Part shown: in pieces, positions 46,501-55,649 of the stretch
How positions within the stretch are numbered: the first letter of the stretch is position 1
How the letters are laid out: each line of letters begins with the position of its first letter
DNA from: Chiayiivirga flava
GTDB lineage: Bacteria; Pseudomonadota; Gammaproteobacteria; Xanthomonadales; Xanthomonadaceae
Direction: 5' to 3'
Assembly: GCF_014202825.1 (NCBI RefSeq)
Contig: NZ_JACHHP010000001.1
Location: forward strand, 620,001-684,000
Length of the DNA: 64,000 bases
Program-made: the position numbers and the translations under genes
The notes under the pieces: model-generated
The model's database searches: none
The model's input: only the letters and a program-made list of their open reading frames with translations
What the model was told of the DNA's origin: nothing

Positions 46501-46622
46501 GCGATGTCCGGAAAGCGCGAGACCGCGAGCTGATTGAAGGCGTAGAGGCCGGCCGCGCACAGCGCGACGAACAGCATGATCGCCGGCAGCGGGCGATGGA
46601 TGGCCCAGGCGGAGAAATTCAT
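43566..46622 (-). CDS. RND efflux transporter, HAE1/AcrB family
   Basis: A 1018-residue inner-membrane proton antiporter. It starts MNFSAWAIHRPLPAIMLF, has the porter domains with LETEVTRKVENAVATLNGV, twelve predicted helices in two blocks, and the proton-relay segment VVVGILVDDAIVEVENIVRH with the paired aspartates in helix 4. The second half has LIGIASKNSILLVDYAV. It lies ten bases after its membrane fusion partner on the same strand. No outer-membrane TolC-like gene is adjacent. Drug-type substrates are more likely than metals (no metal-RND motif). Substrate unknown. Confidence 0.93.
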   Translation of the reverse strand: MNFSAWAIHRPLPAIMLFVALCAAGLYAFNQLAVSRFPDIAFPMVSVTVTLPGAAPSQLETEVTRKVENAVATLNGVKRVISNVTEGLSTTFIEFHLETPLEPALDEARDAITRIRIDLPPDIEEPVVAKIAVVGGTLIAYAVDAPGWGADELSWFVDDTVSKALFGVRGVGQVVRVGGVEREVRVDLDPQALLGLGVTAGAVSQQLARIQVERPGGQAELGGERQVVRTVGTLDDAADLRNFPIALPDGRSVRLSALADVHDGAADPTELALLDGKPVVGFSISRTRGSSEVEVAHGVREALAQIEADHPGMKFSVTFSTVEEAERSYSSSMTMLWEGGALAVLVVFIFLRDWRATWISALALPLSIIPTFAVMYWFGFSLNLITLLALAVVVGILVDDAIVEVENIVRHLGMGKSPKQAALDAAQEIGLAVIATSATLAAVFVPVAFMPGIAGKFFREFGWTAATAVLFSLLVARLLTPMMAAYQLKAHPEKDGDSRFMQWYLGWVDAALRHKGRTLWIAFALFLGSLALVPLIPTTFIPVSDLGRSNLALELQPGTTIEDTTAVAEQARALLADLPELQQVYTTIGSALDLGDPGKTGVGETRKATLILDWGLADSRERSQKDLERATRERMAGLAGVRVSFMSSEPGEQMQLILSGDDPQRLNDAAQAVERDLRSIDGLGSITSSASLLRPEVVITPDPARAAELGVATDTIAEAARIATAGDFVQRLAKLNLPERQIPIRVGFAKSELREPALIGQLRVPGRDGPVPLSSVATIELASGPAQIARYQRQRNVTLTAELNGRPLGDVMAQVETLPSVQQLPAGVSFLNAGDAEVFVELFVGFLLAMGAGIACIYAVLLLLFNNALQPITILTAVPLCAGGAFGALLLTQNALSLPALIGLLMLIGIASKNSILLVDYAVIAEQEQGMSQHDALVDACRKRARPVVMTTLAMSAGMLPVALGLSADSSFRAPMAVAVIGGLATSTVLSLLVVPAAYAVLDDLRAWAARRRGHASR

Positions 46623-46632
46623 GCGCCCGCCG

Positions 46633-47769
46633 TCACGGGCTGGTCGGCGCGGGCGACGCGCCGTCGACCACGCGCACGCGATCGCCGTCGCTCAGGAAGC
46701 CGGCCCCGCGTTCGACCACACGCTCGCCTTCGTCGACGCCCGAGAGCACTTCGAGCCGCTCGCCGACGAGGCGCCCGACCTCAATGCGTTTGCGCGTGGC
46801 GCGGCCCTGCGCATCGACGCCGAACACGTAGCTGTAGCCGTCGCGCCGAACGACGGCCGCACGCGGCAGCACCAGCGTGTCGCTGCTCCCGAGATCGATG
46901 CGGCCTTCGACGTACATGCCGGCGCGCAGGGCGCCGGGTTGCGGCAGATCGGCGTAGACCGTGGCGGTGCGGCTGGCGGGGTCCAGCGATGGCGACACCG
47001 CGCGCACGATGCCGGCGACGTCGGCGCCGTCCGGCGCGGTCAGCGCCACCGCCACGCCGGGCGCCACCGCGCCGATCTGCGTGTCGGACAATTCCGCGCG
47101 CCATTCCAGGCGGTTCTGGCGGATCAGCGTGAGCAGTTCGGCGCCGGAGGCCACGACCTGGCCCGGGCGGATCGAGCGTTTCGCGATGACGCCGTCGTGC
47201 GGCGCACGCAGCTGCGTGAACTCCAGGCGCAGGCGCGCGGCGTCCAGTTGCGCGCGTGCGGTGGCGGCGCGTGCGTCGGCCTGCACGCGCTGCGCGACGA
47301 GCTGGTCGAAATCGGCCGCGGCCAGCAGCTTGCGTTCGACGAGTGCGCGACCGCGCTCCAGTGCGGTGACGGCAAGCACGGTGCCGGCCTCCGCCTCCTT
47401 CGCCGCGGCCTGGGCCTGGCGCAGTTCGCTCTGCGTGGTGCGGGCATCGAGCGTCAGCAGCAGATCGCCGCGTTTGACCTCGTCGCCCACGTCCACCAGC
47501 ACCTCGGCCACGCGCAGGCCGCTCAGCTCGACGCCGAGCGACACCTCCTCCCAGGCCGCCACCGGGCCGGACGCGGTGATCGATCGCGCAAGCGCCTCGC
47601 GCTGCACCGCCACGAGCGACACCGCCATCGCGCTGGCCGAGACCGCGCCGGCGGCAGCTCCGGCCTCCTCGGCCGGCTTGTCGCCGCAGGCAACGAGCGC
47701 GACGCAACACATCGCAATGCAGCAGGCGCGGAGCAGCAGCCGGTTCGGAGAGCGCGCAGACAGCGGCAT
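46633..47769 (-). CDS. RND efflux periplasmic adaptor (membrane fusion protein)
   Basis: A 378-residue lipoprotein with a lipobox LVAC near residue 27. It has the lipoyl halves VSGLRVAEVLVDVGDEVKRG-type and LRAPHDGVIAKRSIRPGQVV, a coiled-coil hairpin between them (about 110-185, Ala/Glu/Gln-rich), a beta-barrel region (VALTAPDGADVAGIVRAVSP) and the membrane-proximal end LPRAAVVRRDGYSYVFGV. It bridges the RND pump to an outer-membrane channel. An extended -10 lies about 30 bases upstream. First gene of a two-gene operon. Confidence 0.92.
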   Translation of the reverse strand: MPLSARSPNRLLLRACCIAMCCVALVACGDKPAEEAGAAAGAVSASAMAVSLVAVQREALARSITASGPVAAWEEVSLGVELSGLRVAEVLVDVGDEVKRGDLLLTLDARTTQSELRQAQAAAKEAEAGTVLAVTALERGRALVERKLLAAADFDQLVAQRVQADARAATARAQLDAARLRLEFTQLRAPHDGVIAKRSIRPGQVVASGAELLTLIRQNRLEWRAELSDTQIGAVAPGVAVALTAPDGADVAGIVRAVSPSLDPASRTATVYADLPQPGALRAGMYVEGRIDLGSSDTLVLPRAAVVRRDGYSYVFGVDAQGRATRKRIEVGRLVGERLEVLSGVDEGERVVERGAGFLSDGDRVRVVDGASPAPTSP

Positions 47770-47799
47770 GGCGGATTCGCAGAGGGAAATTATCGGCGA

Positions 47800-47808
47800 A
47801 TCATAGCA
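47800..47808 (-). promoter_or_regulatory. extended -10 promoter of the RND operon
   Basis: On the minus strand TGC-TATGAT (47800-47808): a TGn extension plus a five-of-six -10. Transcription would start near 47793, about 24 bases before the adaptor ATG. No TetR/MarR-type operator was obvious. Confidence 0.5.
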
Positions 47809-48085
47809 GTAGGGGACAGATGAGAATCGGCCTCGGATGCCGTCCAAAGCCCCGGCGACGTGTCTTCGCACGGAATGCGCGACGACGTGCTGCGGGACAG
47901 CAGGGGTCGGCCCGCACTCGCGCTTCGCAGCGCCACGCCCCGGACGCATCGCGGTCGAAACCGTCCAGCGGGCGGTATGCCGGATGCAGCACGACGCAGC
48001 GGCCTGAATCACGCAGCGCGCCGAAGCACTCCGTCGGCGCAGCGGGGGCCGTGGCGGTCGCTGGATGGGGTCTGTCGTCGCACCG

Positions 48086-48135
48086 GACCCCCTCCTGCCT
48101 GCCGGCATCCTCCCCCGCTGCGCGGGAGAGGAGGG
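48086..48135. repeat. single family-A palindrome
   Basis: CCCCCTCCTGCCTGCCGGCA followed by the hairpin CCCGCTGCGCGGGAGAGGAG, as at 20.4 kb. The region 47820-48085 before it shows no supported gene. Confidence 0.8.
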
Positions 48136-48162
48136 CTTCGATGGTTGCGCGGTTGCACGTTG

Positions 48163-48306
48163 CGCTCTGCTGCGGCGCTGTGCCTTGCTACGGCGTCGTG
48201 CTTTGCTGCGGCGTCGTGCTTTGCTGCGGCGTGGTGCCCTGCTGAGGCGTGGCGACTTGCTACGACGTGACGCCTTGTTGCTGCGAGGTGATTTGCCGCG
48301 GCGTTT
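48163..48306. repeat. tandem array of eight degenerate 18-base units
   Basis: Consecutive 18-base units of consensus TGCYTTGCTRCGGCGTSG: 48163, 48181, 48199, 48217, 48235, 48253, 48271, 48289. The two central copies are identical but for one base. Units are a multiple of three and read as RRRSKA on the minus strand, but no gene start or stop frames them. It lies between the efflux operon and hutU. Confidence 0.85.
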
Positions 48307-48493
48307 CGAAAACGAAGTCCTTCTCCCGCGCAGCGGGGGAAGGTAGCGGCAGGCGGAAGGGGAACGCTTTCCCACATCTATGCGGCGTTGCGACTCGCTG
48401 CGGCAAGGTGATTTGCCGTGGCGTCTCGACACGGAGTCCTTCTCCCGCGCAGCGGGGGAAGGTGGCGGCAGCCGGAAGGGGGGACGCTTTCCC
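48286..48493. repeat. 120-base-period direct duplication that includes family-A palindromes
   Basis: A block of about 88 bases at 48286-48373 is repeated at 48406-48493. Each block has the last 18-base unit (GATTTGCCGYGGCGTYTCGA), a family-A palindrome (48318-48364 and 48437-48484, same orientation) and ACGCTTTCCC. The copies differ at about a tenth of positions. The rest of 48494-48614 shows no gene. Confidence 0.8.
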
Positions 48494-48614
48494 CCCGTGA
48501 CTCCGCGCCTGCCGGCGCCTCTGCGCAGAACAGCAGCGCTTCGTCGACCGCACGGTTGCAGCGCTTGCACGCGTGCGCCGCAGCTGCCCGCCACCGCGAA
48601 CGCGGCTCGACGAA

Positions 48615-50309
48615 TCAATCCCCCAGCATCGGCAGCTTCAATCCCTGCTCCCGCGCACACTGTTTCGCGATGTCGTAGCCCGCGTCCGCATGTCGCATCA
48701 CCCCGGTGCCCGGATCGTTCCACAGCACGCGTGCGATGCGCTGGTCGGCGGCCTCGGTGCCGTCGCAGACGATGACGACGCCGCTGTGCTGCGAAAAGCC
48801 CATGCCGACGCCGCCGCCGTGATGCAGGCTCACCCAGGTCGCGCCGCCGGCGACGTTCAGCATGGCGTTGAGCAGCGGCCAGTCGGAAACGGCGTCGCTG
48901 CCGTCCTGCATGGCTTCGGTTTCGCGGTTCGGGGATGCGACCGAGCCCGAGTCGAGATGGTCGCGGCCGATGACGATGGGGGCCTTTAGTTCGCCGTTGC
49001 GCACCATCTCGTTGAAGGCGAGGCCGAGCTTGTGGCGCTGGCCGAGGCCGACCCAGCAGATGCGCGCCGGCAGGCCCTGGACGCTGATGCGTTCGGCCGC
49101 CATGTCGAGCCAGCGGTGCAGGTGCGGGTCGTCGGGGACCAGTTCCTTCACCTTGGCGTCGGTCTTGGCGATGTCCTCGGGGTCGCCCGAGAGCGCGACC
49201 CAGCGGAACGGGCCGACGCCGCGGCAGAACAGCGGTCGTACGTAGGCCGGCACGAAACCGGGGAAGTCGAAGGCATTGGTGCAACCGACGTCCTTCGCCA
49301 TCTGGCGGATGTTGTTGCCGTAGTCGAAGGTCGGGATGCCCTGCTTCTCGAACGCGAGCATGGCCTCGACATGCACGCGCATCGACAACTTGGCGGCGTC
49401 GCGCACGGCGTCCGGCGCGCGCTTCTGCTCGGCCAGCCAGTGCTCGACGGTCCAGCCGATCGGCAGGTAGCCGTGCACGGGATCGTGCGCGCTGGTCTGG
49501 TCGGTGACGGCGTCCGGGCGCACGCCGCGGCGCACGAGTTCGGGCAGGATTTCGGCGGCGTTGCCGAGCAGCGCGATCGATTTCGCCTCGCCGGCCTTGG
49601 TGTATTTCTCGATGCGTGCGAGCGCGTCGTCGAGGTCGCTCGCCTGCTCGTCGACGTAACGCGTGCGCAGGCGCATGTCGATGCTGCTCTGGCGGCACTC
49701 GATGGTCAGCGACGATGCACCGGCAAGACTCGCCGCCAGCGGCTGCGCGCCGCCCATGCCGCCCAGGCCCGCGGTGAGGATCCACTTGCCGGTGAGATCG
49801 CCGCCGTAATGCTGACGCCCCATTTCGACGAAGGTTTCGTACGTGCCCTGCACGATGCCCTGCGAACCGATGTAGATCCACGAGCCGGCCGTCATCTGGC
49901 CGTACATCATCAGGCCCTTGCGATCGAGTTCGTTGAAGTGCTCCCACGTGGCCCAGTGCGGCACGAGGTTGGAGTTCGCGATAAGCACGCGCGGCGCGTC
50001 CGGGTGGGTGGGGAACACGCCGACGGGTTTGCCGGACTGGATTAGCAGGGTCTCGTCGTCGCGCAGGGTTTTCAGCGATTCGAGGATCGCATCGAAACAC
50101 GCCCAGTCGCGCGCCGCGCGGCCGATGCCGCCGTACACCACCAGTTCGGCCGGATTCTCCGCCACGTCCGGATCGAGGTTGTTCTGCAGCATGCGGAACG
50201 GCGCCTCGCTCAGCCAGCTTCGGCAGCTGAGCGAGGAGCCGCGCGGGGCGCGGACGGTGTGGTCGGAATGGCGCGAGGCGGGGTGCGCTGCGGGCTTCGG
50301 CGTCGGCAT
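48615..50309 (-). CDS. hutU: urocanate hydratase
   Basis: HutU adds water to urocanate to give imidazolone propionate, step two of histidine breakdown. The 564-residue protein has [37 protein letters not shown], the NAD-binding glycine run [65 protein letters not shown] and [18 protein letters not shown]. The ATG at 50309 adds about 35 residues before the conserved part begins, slightly more than usual, so an internal start is possible. hutH is not in the window. Confidence 0.95.
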   Translation of the reverse strand: MPTPKPAAHPASRHSDHTVRAPRGSSLSCRSWLSEAPFRMLQNNLDPDVAENPAELVVYGGIGRAARDWACFDAILESLKTLRDDETLLIQSGKPVGVFPTHPDAPRVLIANSNLVPHWATWEHFNELDRKGLMMYGQMTAGSWIYIGSQGIVQGTYETFVEMGRQHYGGDLTGKWILTAGLGGMGGAQPLAASLAGASSLTIECRQSSIDMRLRTRYVDEQASDLDDALARIEKYTKAGEAKSIALLGNAAEILPELVRRGVRPDAVTDQTSAHDPVHGYLPIGWTVEHWLAEQKRAPDAVRDAAKLSMRVHVEAMLAFEKQGIPTFDYGNNIRQMAKDVGCTNAFDFPGFVPAYVRPLFCRGVGPFRWVALSGDPEDIAKTDAKVKELVPDDPHLHRWLDMAAERISVQGLPARICWVGLGQRHKLGLAFNEMVRNGELKAPIVIGRDHLDSGSVASPNRETEAMQDGSDAVSDWPLLNAMLNVAGGATWVSLHHGGGVGMGFSQHSGVVIVCDGTEAADQRIARVLWNDPGTGVMRHADAGYDIAKQCAREQGLKLPMLGD

Positions 50310-50316
50310 GTACAGG

Positions 50317-50340
50317 ATTCCCGGGGTTCGAACCGGGATT
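50317..50340 (-). repeat. inverted repeat directly upstream of hutU
   Basis: ATTCCCGG, an eight-base GGTTCGAA centre, then CCGGGATT: near-perfect dyad symmetry eight bases before the hutU ATG, covering the ribosome-binding region. It could be an operator or an RNA hairpin controlling initiation. Not a known HutC site. Confidence 0.45.
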
Positions 50341-50410
50341 ATCGCACTCGCCCGCAATTGCCCGAAGCGGCGCTCCTGACGGACACGCGCCACTGCCCGC
50401 GCACGCCTGC

Positions 50411-50440
50411 GGTCCGGGGAGCCGCGCGGCTCCCCGGACC
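50411..50440. repeat. perfect 30-base palindrome between the 50525 gene and hutU
   Basis: GGTCCGGGGAGCC, GCGC, GGCTCCCCGGACC: every base pairs. It lies 84 bases after the 50525 gene stop. There is no T tract, so it could be a rho-assisted stop for the CHAT unit or a protein-binding dyad. Confidence 0.6.
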
Positions 50441-50524
50441 GTCACCGATCATCGGACTGCCGGCACCGCCGCTGTGCGCCACCGCAGCCGCGGCGTGCCC
50501 ATCGCCCGCCTGCACTAGTTCCGG

Positions 50525-50887
50525 TCAGTTCTGGTTCTGGCCACCCCAGTCCGGAGGCCCGCCGTGCAGCAGCTCCCCGACCGTGGCCGTGGCATAGATC
50601 TGCCAGACGGGCACGTTCGACGTCGTGTGCATGCCGCGCCGGAACCTCGCATCGATGCGGTACTTGCCGTTTTCGTCGGTGCCCTCGGCCACGTAGTAGT
50701 TCTGCGACTGCAGCACGAAGACCTTGTCCTTCCAGAACGCTTCCTTGCCCTTGACACTGATCGTGCCGGTTTTTCCGTCCGGCGCGGTCGACCAGTCCTG
50801 CACGTCGCCGACCTCGACGATGTACTCGTAACCCATCGTCGCAATCAGGACGGTGAAGTCGTGATTGCCCTTGATATCGTCATCCAC
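50525..50887 (-). CDS. unknown 120-residue protein downstream of the CHAT protease gene
   Basis: No family recognised. The protein is acidic at its start (MDDDIKGNHDF), has no signal peptide or membrane segment, and is rich in alternating strands (FTVLIATMGYEYIVEVGDV, TGTISVKGKEAFWKDKVFVL) suggesting a small beta fold. It ends in a polar GGQNQN tail. It follows the CHAT gene after 71 bases on the same strand with no terminator between, so it may be co-transcribed. A role as cytosolic partner is not supported by location, since the CHAT protein is exported. Confidence 0.65.
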   Translation of the reverse strand: MDDDIKGNHDFTVLIATMGYEYIVEVGDVQDWSTAPDGKTGTISVKGKEAFWKDKVFVLQSQNYYVAEGTDENGKYRIDARFRRGMHTTSNVPVWQIYATATVGELLHGGPPDWGGQNQN

Positions 50888-50958
50888 GTCGCATCCCCCG
50901 GAATGTTCCGCAGCCCCTGTGACTGCAATCAGCCTCTGTCATCAGTCGGGCAAACCTC

Positions 50959-53900
50959 TCACCGGCCTTCGCCGTAGAAGCCGAACGCCGCCCAGCTGCG
51001 CGGACGGCGGCGGGCCGGATCGGCGATGGCCTCGCGCTGTGCCATGGCCAATGCCTCGCTGACGGGTTTGCCGGCGTCGAGTTCGGACGCGAAACGCGAT
51101 TCCAGGCGTGCGGTATCGCGGTCCGGCACCGGCCAGAGCGTCGCGACCACACCGTTGGCGCCGGCGGCAAGGAACGCGCGTGCAATGCCCATGAGCCCCT
51201 CGCTTTCGATCTGGCGTCCCACCGCGGAGTCGCAAGCACTGAGCACGACGAGTTCGGCGTGGAAGCGCGTATCGCCGATCTGCGCCAGATCGAAAAATCC
51301 TCCGTCCGGGGCCGGGGTGCCGTCCGCCTGCCAGCGGGAGAGGGCGATGCCGGTCAATTCGGGGCTGGACGGATTGACGAGACCGTGGGTGGCAAAATGC
51401 ACGATCCGTGCATTGCGGGCGAGATCGCTCCGCGCCGCGTCCAGCGTCGCCTCGAAGCCCGAAAAGACCCGTACATGGTCGGCACCGAAGGCCGCGACGA
51501 TGGCATCGGCCTCCTTCGCGGTTCCCGGCAGTCGCTGCAGCGTGCCGTCGTCGCCCGAGCGCAGCAGCTGCGGGCCCAGCAATCCCGGCATGTCCGGCGG
51601 CAACGCCGACGCGGCGGCAGGCAGGTCGCGCCCGGAGACGCGCGGATCGTCGCGACTGAAAACAGGATCGGCGAACACGACGATCTTCCCGTTCGACGCA
51701 CGCCGCGAGCGTCCCTCGCGCAGCGCCAGACCCACCGACACCGACGGCAGGTACGCCACCTCCATCGATTCGACGAGATAGCGGTCGTTGCCGTCGACCA
51801 GCGCCGCGAACGGCAACAGATGCAGTACGCCATCCGGAACGATCGTCAGTCGCGAGATTGTCGCCGCGAGCCCTGCCCGCGCGACAAGTTCGTCGTGCAG
51901 CCAGCGACCGTCGCCGTGGGCATCGCGGGCTCCGCGGCGCAGGGTTTCGATGTAGCGCGTGACGCGACGTTCGACCTCGCCCGCGGTCGGCAGCGTCACG
52001 ATGCGCGCCTCCGTGGCGGTCACGACCCACAGCCACGCCGCCGACGTGCGCAGGTGGAACGCCAGCAACGCCTGTCCCGGCCGCAGCATCGCGCGGGCTT
52101 CGTCGAGCGTTCGCGGCGTACCGATGCGGCCACTGCGCCAGTGATCGGCATCGCGGGACTCCAGCGCCTCCAGCGCGACACGTGCCAACGCGACCTCGCT
52201 TGCGAGCGTCTTCAGGCGGTCGCGATCTGCGGCGCTCGCGTTGCTGCTCAGGCGTTCGAGTGCGAGCGAGCGGGCACGCAAGGTGTCGCGTGCGTCGGCG
52301 ATCTCCGGATCGGGCGAGCGTCGTGCCACATCGGACTGCGCGAGCGCATCGAGCAGGGCGCGCGATCTCGATCGCTCCTCGATGTGGAACGCGTCGGCCA
52401 GCGCGCCCGAATCGCCGGCCGCATGCCGCGACAGCGCGGAACGGATCAGCAGTTCGAACGCGTCCTGCTGCGTGGCCATGAATTCGGCGCGCGCGACCGG
52501 ATCCAGGAATTCCTGCCGGGTTTTCGCGATCCGATCAATCTCGCCCCGCATGCGCTCGTCGACCGCGCCCCAGTTGCCTTCTCCCGCGTCGAGCTGGGCC
52601 AGGGCCAACTGCGCGCGCGCACGCCGACCGCCCGACCAGCCTCCGGCGTCCTCCTCGGACACGAACTTGCTCAGCACCGCACGCGCCTGCACGGCATCGC
52701 CCTGCATCGCGAGCGCCAGCCCGCGCTGCAGATCCAGCATGCGTTGCTGCGCGGGCATCGACGCCGTCTCCCAGCGCGTGGAGATGTCGTCCAGCAGCGC
52801 GATCGCCTCGTCGGGCCGGTTGCGCAGCAGCAGAAGCTCGGCCAGCCAGCGCGTGGACAGCAGCACCATGTGAGGTGTCTTGCTTTCCTGCGCCTTCGCC
52901 AGCGAAAGACGGTACGACTTCTCGGCGTCGTCCCATCGGCCACGGTCGCGGGACAGCGCTCCCTCGATGCGGTGGATGCTGGCAAAGCAACTGACGCTTT
53001 CGCGTCGCTCGCAGAGCGTCAGACCGCGGCTCAGCAATGCCTCGGCGGTGTCGTGGCGGCCGAGCTGGATGTACTGGAACGCCAGCACGCCGAGCAGGCG
53101 CGATTCGTTCGTGGGGTCATCCTGCGCACGAAAGGACTCCATGCTTTCGCCGAGCAACTCGATTGCGCGCTGCTTTTCGCCCAGATCCGCCAGCAGCGCG
53201 CCGAGATTGCCGACCGCGAGCGCTCGCGGACCGGCCAGTTCGGCCTCGTCCCCGGCGGAATCGATGGCGTCCTGGTAGGCGGCGCGAGCTGCCGCCGCGT
53301 CGCCGCGCAGCTCGTGGATGCCACCGATATTGCTGCGCAATCGCACCGCGGCCGCGATGTGGACATCGCCCAGCAGGCTGCGCGCACGCTCGTAGTGGGA
53401 AAGAGCGCTGTCCAGATCGTTCGCGTAGTGCCGCATCACTCCGACGGCCATCTCGTAGTCCGCCTCGCGAAACGTCAGGCGGTTCTGCGCGGCGATGTCG
53501 CGGCACTGTCGGTAGACCGCCTCCGCGCCGGCCATGTCGCCCCGGTAAAAAAGGCGCGCGGCGGCTTCCTTTCGGTTGTCGGCTTCCGCCAGCGGCAATC
53601 CGAGCGCGACGTAATGTTCGATCGCCTGTGCATAGTCGACCTGCGCCGCATCGTGCCGGTCGAGCGCGGCATGCGCTCGCGCCGTCGCGGCTGCAGCGTC
53701 GGCGGCGCAGCGTGCGTCGCCGACGCACAGACGCGCCAGCGCCTGTGCGGCCGCGAGACGGGCGGTCTTTTCGAGGCTGCCGCTGCCCTGGAGCGAAAGC
53801 TCCGCCCAGCGCAACGCCAACCCCGCGCGTGCGTCGCTGGCGGGGCGCAGGCGCAGTGTCGCCGTTCCCGTTCCGCCATCGTCGGGCGACAGCTTCAGGG

Positions 53901-54213
53901 TCAGCTGCACCCGGCGCGCGATCGTCGTTGCCTCGATAACAGCGAATTCGACGGCGGCGACTCCGGCCGGCGAATCGAACGAGCGCACACTGTCGCCGTC
54001 CCGCAGTTCCAGCATCAGGTCGACCTGCGCGGACTGCGCCTCGACGAAATAGCTTTCGCCCGCGGGAACGTCGATCCGGAACGGGATCCTGTCACCGTGC
54101 GCGATCGACACGTCCAGATCGGCAGCGGCCGGCCACGACAGCATCCCGCCCGCGGCATGCCCGGTGGCGATGCAAAACACGAACCCGAGGCATCCCGCAA
54201 TCAAGTGTTTCAT
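50959..54213 (-). CDS. exported TPR-CHAT caspase-like protease
   Basis: A 1084-residue protein with a signal peptide (MKHLIAGCLGFVFCIATGHA), a beta-rich N-terminal domain (about 25-140; DRIPFRIDVPAGESYFVEAQ is PPC-like), many TPR helices (about 160-650, e.g. AVGNLGALLADLGEKQRAIE), and a C-terminal CHAT domain (about 790-1084). The catalytic pair is present: His943 in VHFATHG and Cys994 in VVLSACDS, with FLAAGANGVVATLW after it. So it should be an active cysteine protease in the periplasm or cell surface. The ATG at 54213 has AAGGGG seven bases upstream. It interrupts the hut genes. Confidence 0.9.
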   Translation of the reverse strand: MKHLIAGCLGFVFCIATGHAAGGMLSWPAAADLDVSIAHGDRIPFRIDVPAGESYFVEAQSAQVDLMLELRDGDSVRSFDSPAGVAAVEFAVIEATTIARRVQLTLKLSPDDGGTGTATLRLRPASDARAGLALRWAELSLQGSGSLEKTARLAAAQALARLCVGDARCAADAAAATARAHAALDRHDAAQVDYAQAIEHYVALGLPLAEADNRKEAAARLFYRGDMAGAEAVYRQCRDIAAQNRLTFREADYEMAVGVMRHYANDLDSALSHYERARSLLGDVHIAAAVRLRSNIGGIHELRGDAAAARAAYQDAIDSAGDEAELAGPRALAVGNLGALLADLGEKQRAIELLGESMESFRAQDDPTNESRLLGVLAFQYIQLGRHDTAEALLSRGLTLCERRESVSCFASIHRIEGALSRDRGRWDDAEKSYRLSLAKAQESKTPHMVLLSTRWLAELLLLRNRPDEAIALLDDISTRWETASMPAQQRMLDLQRGLALAMQGDAVQARAVLSKFVSEEDAGGWSGGRRARAQLALAQLDAGEGNWGAVDERMRGEIDRIAKTRQEFLDPVARAEFMATQQDAFELLIRSALSRHAAGDSGALADAFHIEERSRSRALLDALAQSDVARRSPDPEIADARDTLRARSLALERLSSNASAADRDRLKTLASEVALARVALEALESRDADHWRSGRIGTPRTLDEARAMLRPGQALLAFHLRTSAAWLWVVTATEARIVTLPTAGEVERRVTRYIETLRRGARDAHGDGRWLHDELVARAGLAATISRLTIVPDGVLHLLPFAALVDGNDRYLVESMEVAYLPSVSVGLALREGRSRRASNGKIVVFADPVFSRDDPRVSGRDLPAAASALPPDMPGLLGPQLLRSGDDGTLQRLPGTAKEADAIVAAFGADHVRVFSGFEATLDAARSDLARNARIVHFATHGLVNPSSPELTGIALSRWQADGTPAPDGGFFDLAQIGDTRFHAELVVLSACDSAVGRQIESEGLMGIARAFLAAGANGVVATLWPVPDRDTARLESRFASELDAGKPVSEALAMAQREAIADPARRRPRSWAAFGFYGEGR

Positions 54214-54281
54214 CGACGAACCCCTTCCCCGCGAACATGCTAACGCGGCGGCCTTCCCCGGGGAACGCGCAGGAGCCGGGC

Positions 54282-55643
54282 TCATCCCGCCAGCCGGGTC
54301 ACCACCTCCGAATACCGCGCCGCGATCGCATCCTCGTCGCGGTGGCGGCCGTTGCGGATCTGCCATTCGCCGCCGACCATCACGTCGCGCACGAGGTTGG
54401 TATTGCCGGCGAAAAGCCAGGTGTCGAGCACGTTGGTGGTGTCGCGCGCGGCGAAGTGCGGGGCGTGTTCGTCGAGCACGATGAGGTCGGCGCGACGGCC
54501 GTCGTCGAGCGCGCCGATGTCGCGGCCGGTGGCGGCGGCGCCGCTGTCGAGCACGTGCGCGAAGAGGGTTTCGCCGACCGAGGGCTGCGCCGGCGTCACG
54601 GCAATGTTGCGGCGGCGCGCGGCGAGGCGCTGGCCGTATTCGAGCCAGCGCAGTTCCTCCACCGGCGACACCGAGATGTGGCTGTCCGAGCCGATGCCGA
54701 AGCGGCCGCCGGCATCGAGGTAGGTGCGCAGCGGAAACAGGCCGTCGCCGAGATTGGCCTCGGTGCTGGGGCAGATCGAGACGGTGGCGCCGCTGCGCGC
54801 CACGCGCGCGGTTTCGTCCGGGGTCATGTGGGTGGCGTGCACCAGCGTCCAGCGTGCGTCCACCGGCGCGTGGTCGAGCAGCCATTCGACCGGACGCGCG
54901 TTGCGGATCGCGAGGCAGTCCTGCACCTCGCCGATCTGTTCGGCGATGTGGATGTGGATGGGCACGGCGCCGCCCCAGGCTCGCGCCGCGTCGAGTACGG
55001 TGCGCATGGCCGCCTCCGGCACGGCGCGCAGGCTGTGCAGGGCGATGCCGACGGTGCACTGGCCGGTCTGCCGCGCGCGCAGTGCGTCGACCAGTTGCAG
55101 ATACGCGTCGACCTCGTGCCCGAAGCGGCGCTGGCGCTCGCTCAGCGCGCGGCCGTCGAAGCCGCCGGACACATACAGCGTGGGCAGCAGGGTGAGGCCG
55201 ATGCCGGTGTCGCGTGCGGCCGCGATGAGCGCGTCGGACATCGCGGCCGGCGACGCGTAGGCGCGGCCGTCGGGCCGGTGGTGCAGGTAGTGGAATTCGC
55301 AGACGGACGTGTAGCCGGCCTTGAGCATCTCGACGTAGAGCTGCGCGGCGATGGCGTAGAGATCGTCCGGCCCGATCGTCGCAGCGAAGCCGTACATGGT
55401 TTCGCGCCAGGTCCAGAAGCTGTCGTCGGCGCGGGTCTGGTGCTCGGCCAGGCCCGCCATCGCGCGCTGGAAGGCGTGCGAATGCGTGTTCGGCACGCCC
55501 GGCAGCATCCATCGGGCGGTGTACGCGGCGTCGGCCGCGTCCGGCAGGGTGGATGCAAGCCGGCCGTCGCCGGTGAGCTTGACGGCACGATCGGCGTGCC
55601 AGGCGCCGTCGCGCCAGAGATGTTGTGGGGCAAGCGTGTTCAT
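54282..55643 (-). CDS. hutF: formimidoylglutamate deiminase
   Basis: HutF deiminates N-formimino-glutamate to N-formylglutamate in the five-step histidine pathway. The 453-residue amidohydrolase has the metal pair in [18 protein letters not shown] (His54, His56), [51 protein letters not shown] and [19 protein letters not shown]. These are HutF features that separate it from guanine deaminase. The start at 55643 follows a CAGAAT by six bases. It lies between the CHAT gene and divergent hutI. Confidence 0.94.
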   Translation of the reverse strand: MNTLAPQHLWRDGAWHADRAVKLTGDGRLASTLPDAADAAYTARWMLPGVPNTHSHAFQRAMAGLAEHQTRADDSFWTWRETMYGFAATIGPDDLYAIAAQLYVEMLKAGYTSVCEFHYLHHRPDGRAYASPAAMSDALIAAARDTGIGLTLLPTLYVSGGFDGRALSERQRRFGHEVDAYLQLVDALRARQTGQCTVGIALHSLRAVPEAAMRTVLDAARAWGGAVPIHIHIAEQIGEVQDCLAIRNARPVEWLLDHAPVDARWTLVHATHMTPDETARVARSGATVSICPSTEANLGDGLFPLRTYLDAGGRFGIGSDSHISVSPVEELRWLEYGQRLAARRRNIAVTPAQPSVGETLFAHVLDSGAAATGRDIGALDDGRRADLIVLDEHAPHFAARDTTNVLDTWLFAGNTNLVRDVMVGGEWQIRNGRHRDEDAIAARYSEVVTRLAG

Positions 55644-55649
55644 CGGTGG

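Noticed and set aside
48163..48306. The tandem units as a CRISPR array.
   Set aside because: Units are contiguous 18-mers with no spacers, degenerate, and no cas genes lie nearby.
50311..50345. A T-arm-like string (GGTTCGAACC) as a tRNA gene or attachment site.
   Set aside because: No acceptor, D or anticodon arms can be drawn around it; it is only a dyad before hutU.
46633..50445. A 1270-codon minus-strand open frame joining the RND adaptor to the repeat region and hutU.
   Set aside because: Only the last 378 codons match a family. The upstream part is a shadow of hutU in another frame plus RRRSKA-type repeats without a start or ribosome site.
50959..54213. TPR-CHAT as a Craspase/Cas7-11 partner.
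   Set aside because: It has a signal peptide, and no Cas7-11 or CRISPR array is present.
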